64,000 bases of DNA, from assembly GCF_001854405.1 (NCBI RefSeq), contig NZ_CP017718.1, positions 186,001-250,000 on the forward strand. The letters run 5' to 3'. Of this stretch, positions 43,269 to 53,563 are shown in pieces. Position 1 is the first letter of the stretch, and the number at the start of each line of letters is the position of its first letter. This stretch comes from Hyphomonas sp. Mor2. GTDB lineage: Bacteria > Pseudomonadota > Alphaproteobacteria > Caulobacterales > Hyphomonadaceae. The notes beneath the pieces are model-generated. The model did not search any database and was not told where the DNA came from. It was given only the letters and a program-made list of their open reading frames with translations. Both the position numbers and the translations under genes were made by a program.

Positions 43269-43640
43269 TTAGTCCCCCTTCTTCTTGTACATGGCCAGCA
43301 TGCGCTGGGTGACGAGGAACCCGCCAAAGATGTTGACGCTGGCAAGGGCGACAGCGACGCCGCCAAGGGCCTTGGCAATCCAGCCGCCTTCGACCGCACC
43401 AGAGGCAGTGGCGGCGACGATTGCGCCAACAATGATCACTGAGGAGATCGCATTGGTCACAGCCATGAGCGGTGTGTGCAGGGCCGGGGTCACCGACCAA
43501 ACCACATAATATCCGACGAAACAGGCCATCGCGAAAATCGCAGCCAGATAGACGGTTGGGCTGATCGTGCTGGTTTCAGCGGCATAGGCAGGCAGGGCCA
43601 TCGCACCTGCCATCGCGCCCAGGATCAGGGCTTTTCTCAT
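43269..43640 (-). CDS. pntAB: NAD(P) transhydrogenase subunit alpha, membrane part
   Basis: The 123-residue product has a cleavable-looking N-terminal hydrophobic segment and three membrane helices, with [30 protein letters not shown] and the closing [11 protein letters not shown]. It corresponds to the C-terminal membrane part of E. coli PntA, split into its own gene as in most alphaproteobacteria. It overlaps pntAA by 4 bp and precedes pntB by 3 bp. Confidence 0.94.
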   Translation of the reverse strand: MRKALILGAMAGAMALPAYAAETSTISPTVYLAAIFAMACFVGYYVVWSVTPALHTPLMAVTNAISSVIIVGAIVAATASGAVEGGWIAKALGGVAVALASVNIFGGFLVTQRMLAMYKKKGD

Positions 43641-44749
43641 GAGGAAATCCTCTCATTCACAGTGTCGCCGCCGCGGGTCAGCATCATCGCGGTGACGATC
43701 TCATCATCGGTGTCCAGGTTTAGACTGCCATCCTCAGCTGTGATCAGCGGCAGGAAGGCAATCAGGTTCTTTGCATAGAGCGCAGATGCATCAGCGGGCA
43801 GGTGTGCGGGCAGGTTGGTGAAGCCCGCGACTTTGACGCCGCCTTCATTCACGATTTCATCCGGCTTGGAGAGCGGGCAATTGCCGCCCTGGCTGACGGC
43901 CATGTCGACAACAACCGAGCCGGGGCGCATGGTCTTCACCATGTCCTCGCTGACCAGCACAGGCGCTGGGCGACCCGGGATCAAGGCGGTGGTGACGACG
44001 ATGTCCTGTTTCTCGATATGCGAAGCAACAAGTTCAGCCTGTTTCTTCTGATACTCTTCCGACATCTGTTTGGCGTATCCGCCAGCCGTCTCAGCAGCCT
44101 TGAACTCTTCGTCCTCAACCGCAATGAACTTTGCGCCGATTGAAGCCACCTGTTCTTTCGCCGCCGGGCGGACGTCTGTCGCGGTCACGACTGCGCCCAG
44201 ACGACGGGCCGTCGCAATCGCCTGCAATCCAGCAACGCCGGCCCCCATAACGAAGACTTTGGCCGGCGCAACTGTGCCCGCGGCCGTCATCATCATTGGC
44301 ATCGCGCGGCCATATAGCGTGGCACCCTCGATTACGGCGCGATAGCCCGCGAGGTTGGACTGAGAGGACAGCGCGTCCATGCTCTGCGCCCGGGTAATCC
44401 GCGGCGTGAATTCCATCGCCAACGTCGTCGCCTTCTTGGCATTGAAGGCTGCTGCATCGAACTTGAACGGATCGAGCAGACCGATGACCGTTATCCCGTC
44501 GGGCAAGCTGGCCGCATCCGGCGTGCGCACGCTGAGCAGCACATCCGCGCCTTTAAGCGCACCGGCGGCTGTCTGTTCAACTTTGGCGCCAGCTTCAGTG
44601 AAGGCAGCGTCCGTATAGCCGGCATCGAGGCCTGCCCCGGCCTCAATTATGACTTCATGACCAAGCCCGACATATTTCTTGACGGTCTCGGGTGTGGCTG
44701 CAACGCGGCTGTCGCCTGCTGCCACTTCTTTTAAGACGGTTAGTTTCAT
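43637..44749 (-). CDS. pntAA: NAD(P) transhydrogenase subunit alpha, NAD-binding part
   Basis: The 370-residue soluble subunit binds NAD(H) and delivers hydride to the beta subunit. It begins [21 protein letters not shown] and contains the Rossmann motif [21 protein letters not shown] followed by DVRP, and the alanine-dehydrogenase-like [14 protein letters not shown]. The ATG at 44749 is preferred because GGAG precedes it and homologues start at this point. It heads the three-gene pnt operon. Confidence 0.95.
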   Translation of the reverse strand: MKLTVLKEVAAGDSRVAATPETVKKYVGLGHEVIIEAGAGLDAGYTDAAFTEAGAKVEQTAAGALKGADVLLSVRTPDAASLPDGITVIGLLDPFKFDAAAFNAKKATTLAMEFTPRITRAQSMDALSSQSNLAGYRAVIEGATLYGRAMPMMMTAAGTVAPAKVFVMGAGVAGLQAIATARRLGAVVTATDVRPAAKEQVASIGAKFIAVEDEEFKAAETAGGYAKQMSEEYQKKQAELVASHIEKQDIVVTTALIPGRPAPVLVSEDMVKTMRPGSVVVDMAVSQGGNCPLSKPDEIVNEGGVKVAGFTNLPAHLPADASALYAKNLIAFLPLITAEDGSLNLDTDDEIVTAMMLTRGGDTVNERISS

Positions 44750-44853
44750 GGTGCTCCAATAGGGTATGAAATTGCCGCAGTGCAACAAAAAAACCTAAAC
44801 GATAGAATCAGTATTCTAAAAACCTGCCTCGGAGGGAAGGTTATTGCGCAACT

Positions 44854-46722
44854 CTACATATCTGTGATCCATGCCTCGACATTCTCCTCCAGGATGGTCA
44901 GCGGGACAGGGCCGTCTTTGAGGACGACATCGTGGAATTCCCGGATATCGAACCGATCGCCCAACCGAGTGCGCGCATCTTCACGCAGTTCGAGGATCTT
45001 GTTCATGCCAATCTTGTAGGCCGTCGCCTGCCCGGGCATGACGATATAGCGCTCAATCGCCTTGCGGGCGTCGCCTTCCGGATTTGGCGTGTTGACGAGC
45101 AGGTAATCGATGGCCTCCTCGCGCGTCCACCGTTTGGCGTGCAAGCCGGTATCGACCACCAGACGCGCGGCGCGCCAGAGCTCCATCGCCAGGCGACCGA
45201 AGTCGGAATAGGGATCTTCATAGAACCCCATCTCCTTTGGCAGGAACTCTGAATACAGCCCCCAGCCCTCTGTATAGGCTGTAACGCTGCCATATTTGCG
45301 GAACTTGGGAATCCCCGTCAGTTCCTGCGATATCGCAAGCTGCATATGGTGGCCCGGAATGCCTTCATGATAGGCCAGCGCTTCCATCTGATAGAGCGGC
45401 ATGTCCTGCATCCGGTACAGATTGGCGTAGTAGACGCCCGGGCGTGACCCATCCGGGGCCGGGCGTTGATAGAAGGCCTTGCCAGCCGCGCGCTCTCGGA
45501 ACGGCTCAACCGCTTTGACTTCCATTTCGGCTTGCGGAAACGTGTTGAAAACCGATGGAAGCGCCTCGCGCATTGTGTCGATCATAGCGGTGGCTTCTGC
45601 CAGATATTCGGCTTTGCCTTCTTCTGTATTCGGATTGAAGAATTGCTCGTCGGTCCGGGTGAACTCGAAGAAGTCCTGCAGCGTGCCGTCATACTCGACC
45701 GTTTCCATGATCGCCCGCATTTCCCCATGAATGCGGGCCACTTCGGCCAGGCCAAGTTCGTGAATCTCATCCGCCGTCATGTCGGTTGTGGTCATCTGGG
45801 CCAGACGATCGCGATAATAGGCATCGCCCTCAGGATGCTTCCAGGCGCCATCATCAGAGGCCGCGTTTACCTGGTCTTCGCTGACCCAGGTGATGAGGTC
45901 GAAATAGGCGGGATAGACATGATCGAGCAGGGCCGCGCGTGCCTCCAGCTTCAAGGCATCTGCTTCATCTTCGGTGATCGACATGTTTGTTACCAGCGCA
46001 TCCACTTTGCCGACAAAATCTGCATAGAGCGGCGACGGGCTTTCCGGGCCAACGCCTTCGAACGGGTACCCCTCAATCACATTGGCGGCGCCATTGATGA
46101 CGAAATCATAGACGAAAAGCGGCGGGCGTATGCCTTGCGCAGCCGAGGCTTTGGCATTGTCGAGATTTTGCCCGAGATACGTCTCAATGCCGCGCAAGCG
46201 CGCAATATAGGCCTCGGCGTCTGACTTGCTGGTAATCTTGTGCTGGCCGATCAGGAAGGACGCGATCCCGGCATGGGCGCCGCGCATCTGGCTGAATGTA
46301 TAGGTGTGGAACCGCCAATTGTGTGCCTTCTCCGCCAGTCCGAGTTGATATTCGGCCAGGCGATAGGACAGACGTCCCTGATCGCTCAAGGCGTCCATGT
46401 CGAACAGTTCGCGCATCTCCGCGACGTCTGCGCGCCGGATTTCCATTTCAGCGACCCGATTGGCATCGGACGCGTCATTCCACTTGTCGTAATTCTCGCG
46501 ACTGCCGAGAAAAGTTGCGCTCATCGGATTGCGCGACAGGCTCTCATTGAATTTGGTCTCGAAGAAGGCGTTGAGGCGCTCGGTTTCTGCCTCGCGATCT
46601 GCGTCGGTGGCTTCGAGTTCAACCGCGTCGGTTTCCGGTGTTGAGGGGACGGAGGTTTGACCTCCACATGCTGCGATGCCGCTCAACAAAACAAGGGCGA
46701 GGGCGGAGGATGCGAGACGCAT
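44854..46722 (-). CDS. DUF885 lipoprotein, putative metallopeptidase-like
   Basis: The 622-residue product starts with a lipoprotein signal (LLSGIAACGG) and is a DUF885 protein. It has SRNPMSATFLG near the start, a central GAANVIEGYPF and the conserved YHEGIPGHHMQLAIS, which looks like a metal-binding HExxH-type helix, then TAYTEGWGLYSE. Members are thought to be periplasmic zinc peptidases, without proof. It diverges from cckA over 194 bp. Confidence 0.88.
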   Translation of the reverse strand: MRLASSALALVLLSGIAACGGQTSVPSTPETDAVELEATDADREAETERLNAFFETKFNESLSRNPMSATFLGSRENYDKWNDASDANRVAEMEIRRADVAEMRELFDMDALSDQGRLSYRLAEYQLGLAEKAHNWRFHTYTFSQMRGAHAGIASFLIGQHKITSKSDAEAYIARLRGIETYLGQNLDNAKASAAQGIRPPLFVYDFVINGAANVIEGYPFEGVGPESPSPLYADFVGKVDALVTNMSITEDEADALKLEARAALLDHVYPAYFDLITWVSEDQVNAASDDGAWKHPEGDAYYRDRLAQMTTTDMTADEIHELGLAEVARIHGEMRAIMETVEYDGTLQDFFEFTRTDEQFFNPNTEEGKAEYLAEATAMIDTMREALPSVFNTFPQAEMEVKAVEPFRERAAGKAFYQRPAPDGSRPGVYYANLYRMQDMPLYQMEALAYHEGIPGHHMQLAISQELTGIPKFRKYGSVTAYTEGWGLYSEFLPKEMGFYEDPYSDFGRLAMELWRAARLVVDTGLHAKRWTREEAIDYLLVNTPNPEGDARKAIERYIVMPGQATAYKIGMNKILELREDARTRLGDRFDIREFHDVVLKDGPVPLTILEENVEAWITDM

Positions 46723-46773
46723 GGCGATCCTTTCGTAAACTGTAATGAAACCTCTATAATTTGTCAGACAGGA

Positions 46774-46800
46774 TTAACCAGCCTTCTCGTTTGATTAACC
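46774..46800. promoter_or_regulatory. Two TTAACC half-sites 21 bp apart upstream of cckA
   Basis: ATTAACC occurs at 46773-46779 and again at 46794-46800. The repeats are exactly 21 bp apart, two helical turns, so both face the same side of DNA. They lie ~120 bp before cckA and ~60 bp before the divergent DUF885 gene. TTAACC is the CtrA half-site; feedback on cckA is a hypothesis. Confidence 0.4.
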
Positions 46801-46916
46801 ATTCCGGGTGCAAAAGGATGTATTGAAGCAGGTGTGGTGCGACATGGTGCGAAGTCCTGCTATAAGTGAGTACGAATCATCGGGCTGCGCGTAAGTCCCG
46901 AGCCGGAGTAACCGTA

Positions 46917-49481
46917 ATGGCCGCAGACATGCCTGAAGCCCCAGCCACCCCTAAGCCAGCCCCAGCCCGACAGCTGGATTGGCTGCAAATGGGATTCTGG
47001 GCGTGCTTGCTGCTGGCCGTCGGTGCGGCAAGTGCGACACTGGCCTGGCCGAATGCAGGCGGGCCGACTGGGCTGATCCTGCTCATCTCCATGGCGGCAG
47101 GCGGCATGGTGTTCCTGCTTTGGATCCTGCGCGGTGCAGGTCGACGCATGGGCCTGTTCCCGGAGCGCGGGGCGATGGCGGATGCCATGCAACCGGCGAC
47201 GCCGAGATTTTCCTGGGTGGAAGCGCTGGACGAGGCGGTCTTGATCAGCGATCGCGGCGGGGCTCCGCTGACCGCAAACCAGGCCTATTCCGAGCTTACG
47301 CAAATGGCGCTGATGGGGCAGTCGGACGTCATGGGACCGGTGTCCGTCGATCGAATCTTCAGCGCAGCGCCTGGCCTTGCGGCGCCGATCTTCCGCCTTT
47401 CCAAGGCCGCGAAAGCCGGTGAGACCCGCCGCGAAACCTTGCCCGCCATGACGCTCGGCGCGGAGTCTCTGCCTGTACAATATGAGGCGTCCGTTTCGCC
47501 GCTCAAAGGCGATCGTGTGATCTGGCGTCTGCGCCGGATCGCCGGGTCTGATCAAGTCACGGGCGCGGCGGATATGCGCGCGCTCTATGTCGAAGATGCG
47601 CCGATGGGCTTCTTCTCATCCAGTCCGGATGGAACCATCACCTATGCGAATGCCTGGTTGCGAGAAATGCTGGGCCTGCCGGAGAGTGCCAAGAACATTC
47701 GACTCGACGACATCATGCGACCGGAATTCGTCAAGATGCTGCGCCGGGATCGCAAATCGGGCGTGCCGGGGCGTGCCGACGTCATGATCCGTTCGCGCGA
47801 CGGAGTCGAGATTCCGGTCCAGACGATCACCACCTGGAACGGTAAAGGGGCAGATGCCACTGGCCGCACAATCATCCTCGCCAATGCCCAGAACCTGCCG
47901 GACGGCGAAAGCCGGATGCTCGCCGCCTCGGCGAGTCGCCCACCGCGCCCAGACGGCGACCCGATGTTTGATGATGCCCCCTTTGGAGCTGTGCGCCTCG
48001 AGGGGCACTCACTTGAAGGTGCGATCATCACCGACAGCAACCGCGCCCTGATGGGCCTCGCGGGGGGTGGCGGATCGCCGGGCACGCGCTTTATCGACCT
48101 TTTCGTCGCTGAAGAAGGCGAGAACAAGCTGCGCGAGAAGCTGCTGGATTCCATCGACAAGCCTGTGGGCCTTCGACTTGCTGATGACGACCAGAAACAT
48201 GTGAACGTTTTCGTGACCCTCGACGGTCGTGGCCAGCCTGCGGTCGCCTATGTCATCGACATGTCTGAGCAGAAGGAGCTCGAATTGCGCCTCGCCCAGG
48301 GCGAGAAAATGCAGGCCATCGGCAAGCTCGCTGGCGGCGTCGCGCATGACTTCAACAATGTCCTGACCGGTATCATGCTCAATAATGATGAGCTGCTGTC
48401 AAAGCACCCGGTCGGCGACCCGTCCTTTGATCACCTGAAAAAGATCCACGAATTCTCGGTCCGAGCGAAAGACCTCGTGCAGATGCTGCTCGCCTATGCG
48501 CGCCAGCAGACTTTCCGCCGCGAAGTGTTCGAACCGGGCGACTTCCTGTCCGAGTTTGCCATTCTGCTGGGGCAGCTTCTGGATGAGCGGATCGATTTCA
48601 ATGTCGTGCATGGCCGTGACCTGCCTATGGTCAAAGCCGACAAGAACCAGCTCGAAACCGCAATCATCAATCTCGCCACCAATGCGCGCGATGCGCTGCT
48701 CATGGATGGCGGCACCGGCGGCAAGCTGACCATCAAGACCTCACGCGCGACCGAGAAGGATGCGCACAAGCACGGCTTCCGGTATGTCGAGCAGGGCGAG
48801 TATCTGCTGATCGAGGTTGAAGATACCGGCCACGGCATCACGCAGGAAAACCTGGCCAATATCTTCAATCCGTTCTTCACGACCAAGCCGAAAGGCCTCG
48901 GCACGGGGCTTGGCCTGTCGACCGTATACGGCATTATCAAACAGTCTGAGGGCTATATCTGCCCGATTTCTGAAGTCGGCAAAGGCACCACTTTCCAGAT
49001 CTATCTGCCGGCCCTGAAAGCTGATGAAATCCCGGTTGCGGAGGTGCTGGAGAGCCAGCCTGTCAACGCCGTAGCGGCGCCCGTCGATATCTCTGGCCGT
49101 GGACGCATTCTACTGGTCGAGGACGAAGACGGAGTGCGCTCGATCGCGGCGTCGCAACTGAAATCGCGCGGTTATGATGTCGAAGAAGCCTGCGATGGCG
49201 AAGAGGCGCTGGAGATCCTGGAAGAGAATCCGGGTGCTTTTGATCTGGTTGTTTCAGATGTGGTCATGCCGGGAATGGATGGACCGACCCTGATCAAGGA
49301 AGCCAAAGACCTGCTCGGGACCGCCAAGGTCTTGTTCATGTCCGGCTATGCCGAACGCGATGTCGCGGCCAAGCTCGATGATGATCGTGAGGTCGGCTTC
49401 ATGTCGAAGCCGTTCACAGTCAAGCAACTCGCTGAGCGGGTTAAAGCGGAGCTTATCGCCCGCGCTCAGGAAGCTGCCTAA
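46917..49481 (+). CDS. cckA: Cell-cycle hybrid histidine kinase CckA
   Basis: In Caulobacter, CckA phosphorylates ChpT and thereby CtrA and CpdR, or works in reverse as a phosphatase. The 854-residue product has two N-terminal membrane segments (~25-72) and PAS-type domains (~95-420, including MGFFSSSPDGTITYANAWL). The kinase core has His477 in GVAHDFNNVLTG, an N box INLATNARDAL and the G box DTGHGI, and a C-terminal receiver has Asp781 in VVSDVVMPGMDG. Start chosen at 46917 after CGGAGTAA; earlier codons are not conserved in kind. Confidence 0.94.
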   Translation: MAADMPEAPATPKPAPARQLDWLQMGFWACLLLAVGAASATLAWPNAGGPTGLILLISMAAGGMVFLLWILRGAGRRMGLFPERGAMADAMQPATPRFSWVEALDEAVLISDRGGAPLTANQAYSELTQMALMGQSDVMGPVSVDRIFSAAPGLAAPIFRLSKAAKAGETRRETLPAMTLGAESLPVQYEASVSPLKGDRVIWRLRRIAGSDQVTGAADMRALYVEDAPMGFFSSSPDGTITYANAWLREMLGLPESAKNIRLDDIMRPEFVKMLRRDRKSGVPGRADVMIRSRDGVEIPVQTITTWNGKGADATGRTIILANAQNLPDGESRMLAASASRPPRPDGDPMFDDAPFGAVRLEGHSLEGAIITDSNRALMGLAGGGGSPGTRFIDLFVAEEGENKLREKLLDSIDKPVGLRLADDDQKHVNVFVTLDGRGQPAVAYVIDMSEQKELELRLAQGEKMQAIGKLAGGVAHDFNNVLTGIMLNNDELLSKHPVGDPSFDHLKKIHEFSVRAKDLVQMLLAYARQQTFRREVFEPGDFLSEFAILLGQLLDERIDFNVVHGRDLPMVKADKNQLETAIINLATNARDALLMDGGTGGKLTIKTSRATEKDAHKHGFRYVEQGEYLLIEVEDTGHGITQENLANIFNPFFTTKPKGLGTGLGLSTVYGIIKQSEGYICPISEVGKGTTFQIYLPALKADEIPVAEVLESQPVNAVAAPVDISGRGRILLVEDEDGVRSIAASQLKSRGYDVEEACDGEEALEILEENPGAFDLVVSDVVMPGMDGPTLIKEAKDLLGTAKVLFMSGYAERDVAAKLDDDREVGFMSKPFTVKQLAERVKAELIARAQEAA

Positions 49482-49490
49482 ACCTGTTCC

Positions 49491-50039
49491 TTAGTCATTG
49501 CTGGCCACCAGGCGCAGACCTGCCGGCTGACGCTCTACCTTTGGCGGGTACACCGCGGTGATCCGGTGCCGCCAGACCGGGCGTCCTTTCAGGACTGGTT
49601 GCGGTTCTATGATCTGGTACAGACCCAGCAGTCTTGATTGTTCGTTCCGCGGACGCGGTGTCGGAAGCGGCGCGAAGGTCAGTTCGATATTGACATGCGT
49701 ACCGGTCAGGGTTTCGCCAGTGGCCTGCAGGATGCCGGGCTTGTGGCTCTCGCGCACCGAGTTGATCAGAGATGTGACCATGGCGCGATCGTGTCCGGTC
49801 CAGAAGTCCAGGCAGTCGTGCGAGCTGAGTTCACGGCCGAGCAATTTGCTCAACCGCTCGCCCGCATTACGAAACAGCCAGCGGCCTTCCTCGGAGCGTT
49901 CGATCACGAACAGGCATTCCAGCAAATCAGGATGATCCGCGGCCTTGGTTTTTGTCGGACCCGCCTCGGGAGACTGGGTCATGCGCGCCCATGCAGACAA
50001 CAATGTCTCCGTGTTCGGGTGATGAGTCGTGGGGTTCAT
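49491..50039 (-). CDS. PAS-domain protein, small
   Basis: The 182-residue product matches the PAS_5-type family common in alphaproteobacteria: LLSAWARM near the start, LFVIERSEEGRWLFRNAGERLSKLLGRELSSHDCLDFWTGHDR, and a strand region ending WRHRITAVYPP. No output domain is seen, so a sensory or regulatory partner role is likely but unknown. The ATG at 50039 is preferred to 50090, which would add a short basic tail. It converges on cckA, 9 bp apart. Confidence 0.82.
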   Translation of the reverse strand: MNPTTHHPNTETLLSAWARMTQSPEAGPTKTKAADHPDLLECLFVIERSEEGRWLFRNAGERLSKLLGRELSSHDCLDFWTGHDRAMVTSLINSVRESHKPGILQATGETLTGTHVNIELTFAPLPTPRPRNEQSRLLGLYQIIEPQPVLKGRPVWRHRITAVYPPKVERQPAGLRLVASND

Positions 50040-50491
50040 TCTTTTATTTCTCACTCTCGATTTGGCCGTTTCTGTTTTTCGGCTTGCCAAATGTCGTGAA
50101 GCTCACATCGCAATGTTTGCGCCAGTTCGCGCGGTTCGCTTCCTGCGCGAATGTCGGCCCATTTTGACCCTCGGTTCTACCAGGAGGGGAAAGAAAACGC
50201 GTCCCTTGATACCTGTCAGGGGAAATCTGCGACCGCGTTTTTCAAATCGTTTCAACTCGACACACTGAACGCGCAGGATAGAAGTTTTCCGAGCATCTCA
50301 TCGATAAGCAGATGCTTAGACGCCCCTTCAAGCGATCATGCTGTTGCGTTTTTGCCGCAGCGATCCAAGACACGCGGGCAGTGTGTGATTGCGAACTTGC
50401 CAAGTAGCGCGTGTGCACTACTCCTCAAACTGAGAGTCGCGCAGAACGACCCCCCTGAAAAGACAATATTATTCATACCGGGAGACTTGAG
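50040..50491. other. 452-bp intergenic region upstream of the TonB receptor
   Basis: Contains the promoters of the PAS gene and the receptor. A small palindrome AGCATCT/AGATGCT is present near 50293-50316. No riboswitch I know and no convincing gene were found; an in-frame reading from 50151 is unlike any protein family. Confidence 0.5.
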
Positions 50492-53083
50492 ATGAGTTCA
50501 TCCATCAAAACAAATTTTGGTCTGAAGGCCGCACTGTCCCTCAGTGTTGGTTTGACGGCCCTTGTGGCTGGGACCGGCGCAACCGCCGTAGCGCAAGATG
50601 AGGCAGAAGACGACGCCCGCCGTCTCGGCACGGTCACGATCACGGCGACCAAACGAGAGCAAACCCTGCAGGATGTGCCTGTGGCTGTTTCTGTGGTCGA
50701 CAATACCACGATCGAGAAGGCTGAGATCCAGGACCTCAACGACCTGCAATCCGTGGTTCCCTCGCTGCGCGTGGGTCAGCTGCAATCATCGGCCAACACC
50801 AACTTTATCATTCGCGGCTTCGGCAACGGCGCCAACAATGTCGGGATCGAACCATCGGTCGGTGTCTTCATCGATGGCGTTTATCGCTCACGTTCTGCGG
50901 CTCAGATCTCTGACCTGCCAAATCTGCAACGGGTCGAAGTCCTGCGCGGACCACAGTCGACCCTGTTCGGCAAGAATGCGTCTGCTGGCGTGATTTCGAT
51001 CGTCACCCGTAAGCCTCAGTTCACGACACAAGGATCGATCGAAGCCACCGCGGGCAATTTCAACACCTTGCGCGCGAAAGGTGACATTACCGGGCCGCTT
51101 TCGGACACCGTCGCCTACAGCCTCGCGGCGAACATCAATACCCGCGATGGTTACGCTGAGGACCTCGCAATTGGCGAAGAAACCAATGAGCGTAATCGTT
51201 GGGGCATTCGCGGCGAACTGCTGTTCGCACCAAGCGACACGCTCGAGCTTCGCCTGATTGGTGACTATGATTCAATTGATGAAGTATGCTGTGTCGCGGC
51301 GAACCTGGTGAATGGGCCAACCGGTGCCATTATTGGAGCTCTTGGGGGCGCGATCAATGCGGAAGACCCGTTCTCTTATGAAGTCTTCGGAAACTTCGCG
51401 TCCGAGAACGAAATCAAGAACTCTGGCGTATCCTTGCAGATCGACAAGGAATTCACCTCGTTCGATCTGACCTCGATCACCGCCTTCCGGAACGTTGATT
51501 CCCTGACCAATCAGGACTCCGACTTCACGTCTGCTGACCTGATCGGGTTCAATGAGAATGATGGCAATATCGACACGTTCACGCAGGAGATCCGGTTCAC
51601 GTCCAGTAACCCTGACTCCAATATCGACTGGATGATTGGCGGCTTCTACTTTGATGAGAGCGTCGAGTTTACATCCGACTTCCAATACGGTGCGGACTTC
51701 CGTGGCTATGCCGACTTCCTCGTCGCAGCCCTCGGCGCGCCTGGCGCTCTGGATGGCGTTGAAGCCGCGATTGGCGCACCTGTCGGCCTGACATTCGGTC
51801 AGGAAGGTCAAGGCCCGATTGCCAATGCCGGACAGGACAACACCGCCTGGTCGATCTTCGGGACGCTGGACTTCCACCTGTCGGATCGCCTGACCGTGAC
51901 GGCGGGTCTCAACTATACCGAAGATGAGAAGGACGCTTTCTATCGTCAGACGAATACGGATGCCTTCTCTGCGCTTGATCTGGTCGGGCTCGGTTTTGCT
52001 CAAGGCCTCGCGGCGGCAATGGTTGATCCAACCGACCCAGTGGCCGTAGCCGCGTTCGCGCAAGCCAACCCAGCCGCGTTTGCAGCCATTCAGGCGGGCG
52101 CAGCTGATCCTGCAACCAACCCGCTCCTCGGTCTGCGGGCATTGCAATTCCTGCCGCCATTCCTGGACTTCCCGAACGCAGTGGAAGACGGTTCGACCTC
52201 AGACAATGCGACAACGCACACCTTGCGTGTGGCCTATGACCTGACCGACAATATCAATGTCTACGGCTCTTGGGCGACCGGCTTTAAAGCCACGTCCTGG
52301 AACCTGTCGCGGGATAGCCGTCCGTTTGCGTCAGACTTCATAGCAGGATCGGACTTCCCAGTCGGCAACCCGGCTCCATCTCCGATCCGAGATGCCGGTC
52401 TTGCGGTTCCAAACCTGACGTCTGGTACCCGCTATGCCGGGCCTGAAGACTCTGAAGTGTTTGAAATTGGTGTCAAAGGCGCGTTCTCGAACTTCGCCTT
52501 CAACCTCGCCATTTTTGATCAGACGATTGAAGGCTTCCAGTCGAACGCCTTTACCGGCACGGGCTTCGCTCTGACCAATGCGGGTGAGCAGTCCACGACG
52601 GGTGCCGAAGTCGACTTCACCTGGAGCGCGACGGAGGCATTGACGCTGAACTTTGCCGGGACCTTCCTCGACCCGGTCTATGACAGCTTCCCTGGTTCTG
52701 CTTCCGGTGACCTGAGCGGTCAAACGCCGTCGGGAATTCCAGACGTCGCGACCAGCATGGGCTTCAATTATGACTTCGCCCTCGGCAACTGGGACAGCTA
52801 TGTCCGCGCGGACTGGCAATATGCCGCTGACACGGCCTTCTTCGATGATCCGACCAATGAAGCTCTGATCGACTCGGTTGGCTATTCGCGTGAGATCAAC
52901 GAGATCAATGCCGCGGCTGGCTTCGAGAAGGATAATGGCCTTAGCGTCTCCGTCTGGGCCCGTAACCTGCTCGACGAAGAGCGCATTACGACGGCCTTCC
53001 CATCGGTCGCCCAAGCGGGCTCTATTTCGGGTTATCCGAACCAGCCACGTACGTATGGCGTGACGGTCCGCAAGCGCTTCTAA
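50492..53083 (+). CDS. TonB-dependent receptor
   Basis: The 863-residue product is an outer-membrane active transporter. It has a signal peptide ending near AVAQDE, a TonB-box-like LGTVTITATKR, a plug domain (~45-170: VPVAVSVVDN, FIIRGFGNG, GVFIDGVYRSR, VEVLRGPQSTLFGKNASAG) and a 22-strand-type barrel ending in RKRF. An Ala-rich extracellular insertion lies at ~480-570. The pattern fits the large sphingomonad/hyphomonad receptor class for organic substrates rather than siderophores. GGGAGAC precedes the ATG. A terminator follows. Confidence 0.93.
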   Translation: MSSSIKTNFGLKAALSLSVGLTALVAGTGATAVAQDEAEDDARRLGTVTITATKREQTLQDVPVAVSVVDNTTIEKAEIQDLNDLQSVVPSLRVGQLQSSANTNFIIRGFGNGANNVGIEPSVGVFIDGVYRSRSAAQISDLPNLQRVEVLRGPQSTLFGKNASAGVISIVTRKPQFTTQGSIEATAGNFNTLRAKGDITGPLSDTVAYSLAANINTRDGYAEDLAIGEETNERNRWGIRGELLFAPSDTLELRLIGDYDSIDEVCCVAANLVNGPTGAIIGALGGAINAEDPFSYEVFGNFASENEIKNSGVSLQIDKEFTSFDLTSITAFRNVDSLTNQDSDFTSADLIGFNENDGNIDTFTQEIRFTSSNPDSNIDWMIGGFYFDESVEFTSDFQYGADFRGYADFLVAALGAPGALDGVEAAIGAPVGLTFGQEGQGPIANAGQDNTAWSIFGTLDFHLSDRLTVTAGLNYTEDEKDAFYRQTNTDAFSALDLVGLGFAQGLAAAMVDPTDPVAVAAFAQANPAAFAAIQAGAADPATNPLLGLRALQFLPPFLDFPNAVEDGSTSDNATTHTLRVAYDLTDNINVYGSWATGFKATSWNLSRDSRPFASDFIAGSDFPVGNPAPSPIRDAGLAVPNLTSGTRYAGPEDSEVFEIGVKGAFSNFAFNLAIFDQTIEGFQSNAFTGTGFALTNAGEQSTTGAEVDFTWSATEALTLNFAGTFLDPVYDSFPGSASGDLSGQTPSGIPDVATSMGFNYDFALGNWDSYVRADWQYAADTAFFDDPTNEALIDSVGYSREINEINAAAGFEKDNGLSVSVWARNLLDEERITTAFPSVAQAGSISGYPNQPRTYGVTVRKRF

Positions 53084-53103
53084 GCGCCTGCAATAAACAG
53101 TCG

Positions 53104-53138
53104 AGGCCCGCGGCGAATGCTGCGGGCCTTTTCTTTTC
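53104..53138 (+). terminator. Rho-independent terminator of the TonB receptor gene
   Basis: AGGCCCGC (53104-53111) pairs with GCGGGCCT (53122-53129), extended inward, and is followed by TTTTCTTTTC. It lies 21 bp past the stop codon. Confidence 0.88.
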
Positions 53139-53176
53139 TGCTCTGGCTTGGTGGCTCGCGCACCTGCAGGACCAGT

Positions 53177-53563
53177 TTACCGAGATTGGCGCTGGTGACG
53201 AGCCGCCAGGGCCGCAGAGATTAAAAACATCACGGCTTCGAACCCCGCAAACAACCAGTTTGAGGCCAGTGCCGTATCTCCGGCGATGAAGGAAGCGCCG
53301 CGTCCGATCACGTAGCCCCCCATGTAGGCGGCGATAAAGCAGAGCGCGGCAAACTCGAACTTTTCCTTCAGGCTGCCGAGCAGGCAAAGGAGTCCGGCAC
53401 CCAGACTGACCCCGCCGAACACCCCACGCATTTCAAACACGCCGGCTATGCCGCCTGGCTCCACGCCGAGGCGGGCGGTCATCCCGACCGGGTCAGTGAG
53501 CGACCAAAGGCCGAAAGCGAGAAACATCAACGACGTCAGCGCCAGAAAAATTCGAGTCATCAT
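53177..53563 (-). CDS. DUF4345-like small membrane protein
   Basis: The 128-residue product has four hydrophobic segments and the DUF4345 pattern FGLWSLTDPVGMTARLGVEPGGIAG, FEMRGVFGGVSLGAGLLCLLG and GGYVIGRGASFIAG. The function is unknown. The reading frame stays open far upstream across bioB on the other strand, but the homologous part begins at the double ATG at 53558-53563, without a good ribosome-binding site. It is divergent from bioB and convergent with the receptor gene. Confidence 0.78.
   Translation of the reverse strand: MMTRIFLALTSLMFLAFGLWSLTDPVGMTARLGVEPGGIAGVFEMRGVFGGVSLGAGLLCLLGSLKEKFEFAALCFIAAYMGGYVIGRGASFIAGDTALASNWLFAGFEAVMFLISAALAARHQRQSR

Noticed and set aside
50151..50495. 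114-codon frame running into the TonB receptor start
   Set aside because: No family features and no ribosome-binding site; it probably lies in the leader region.
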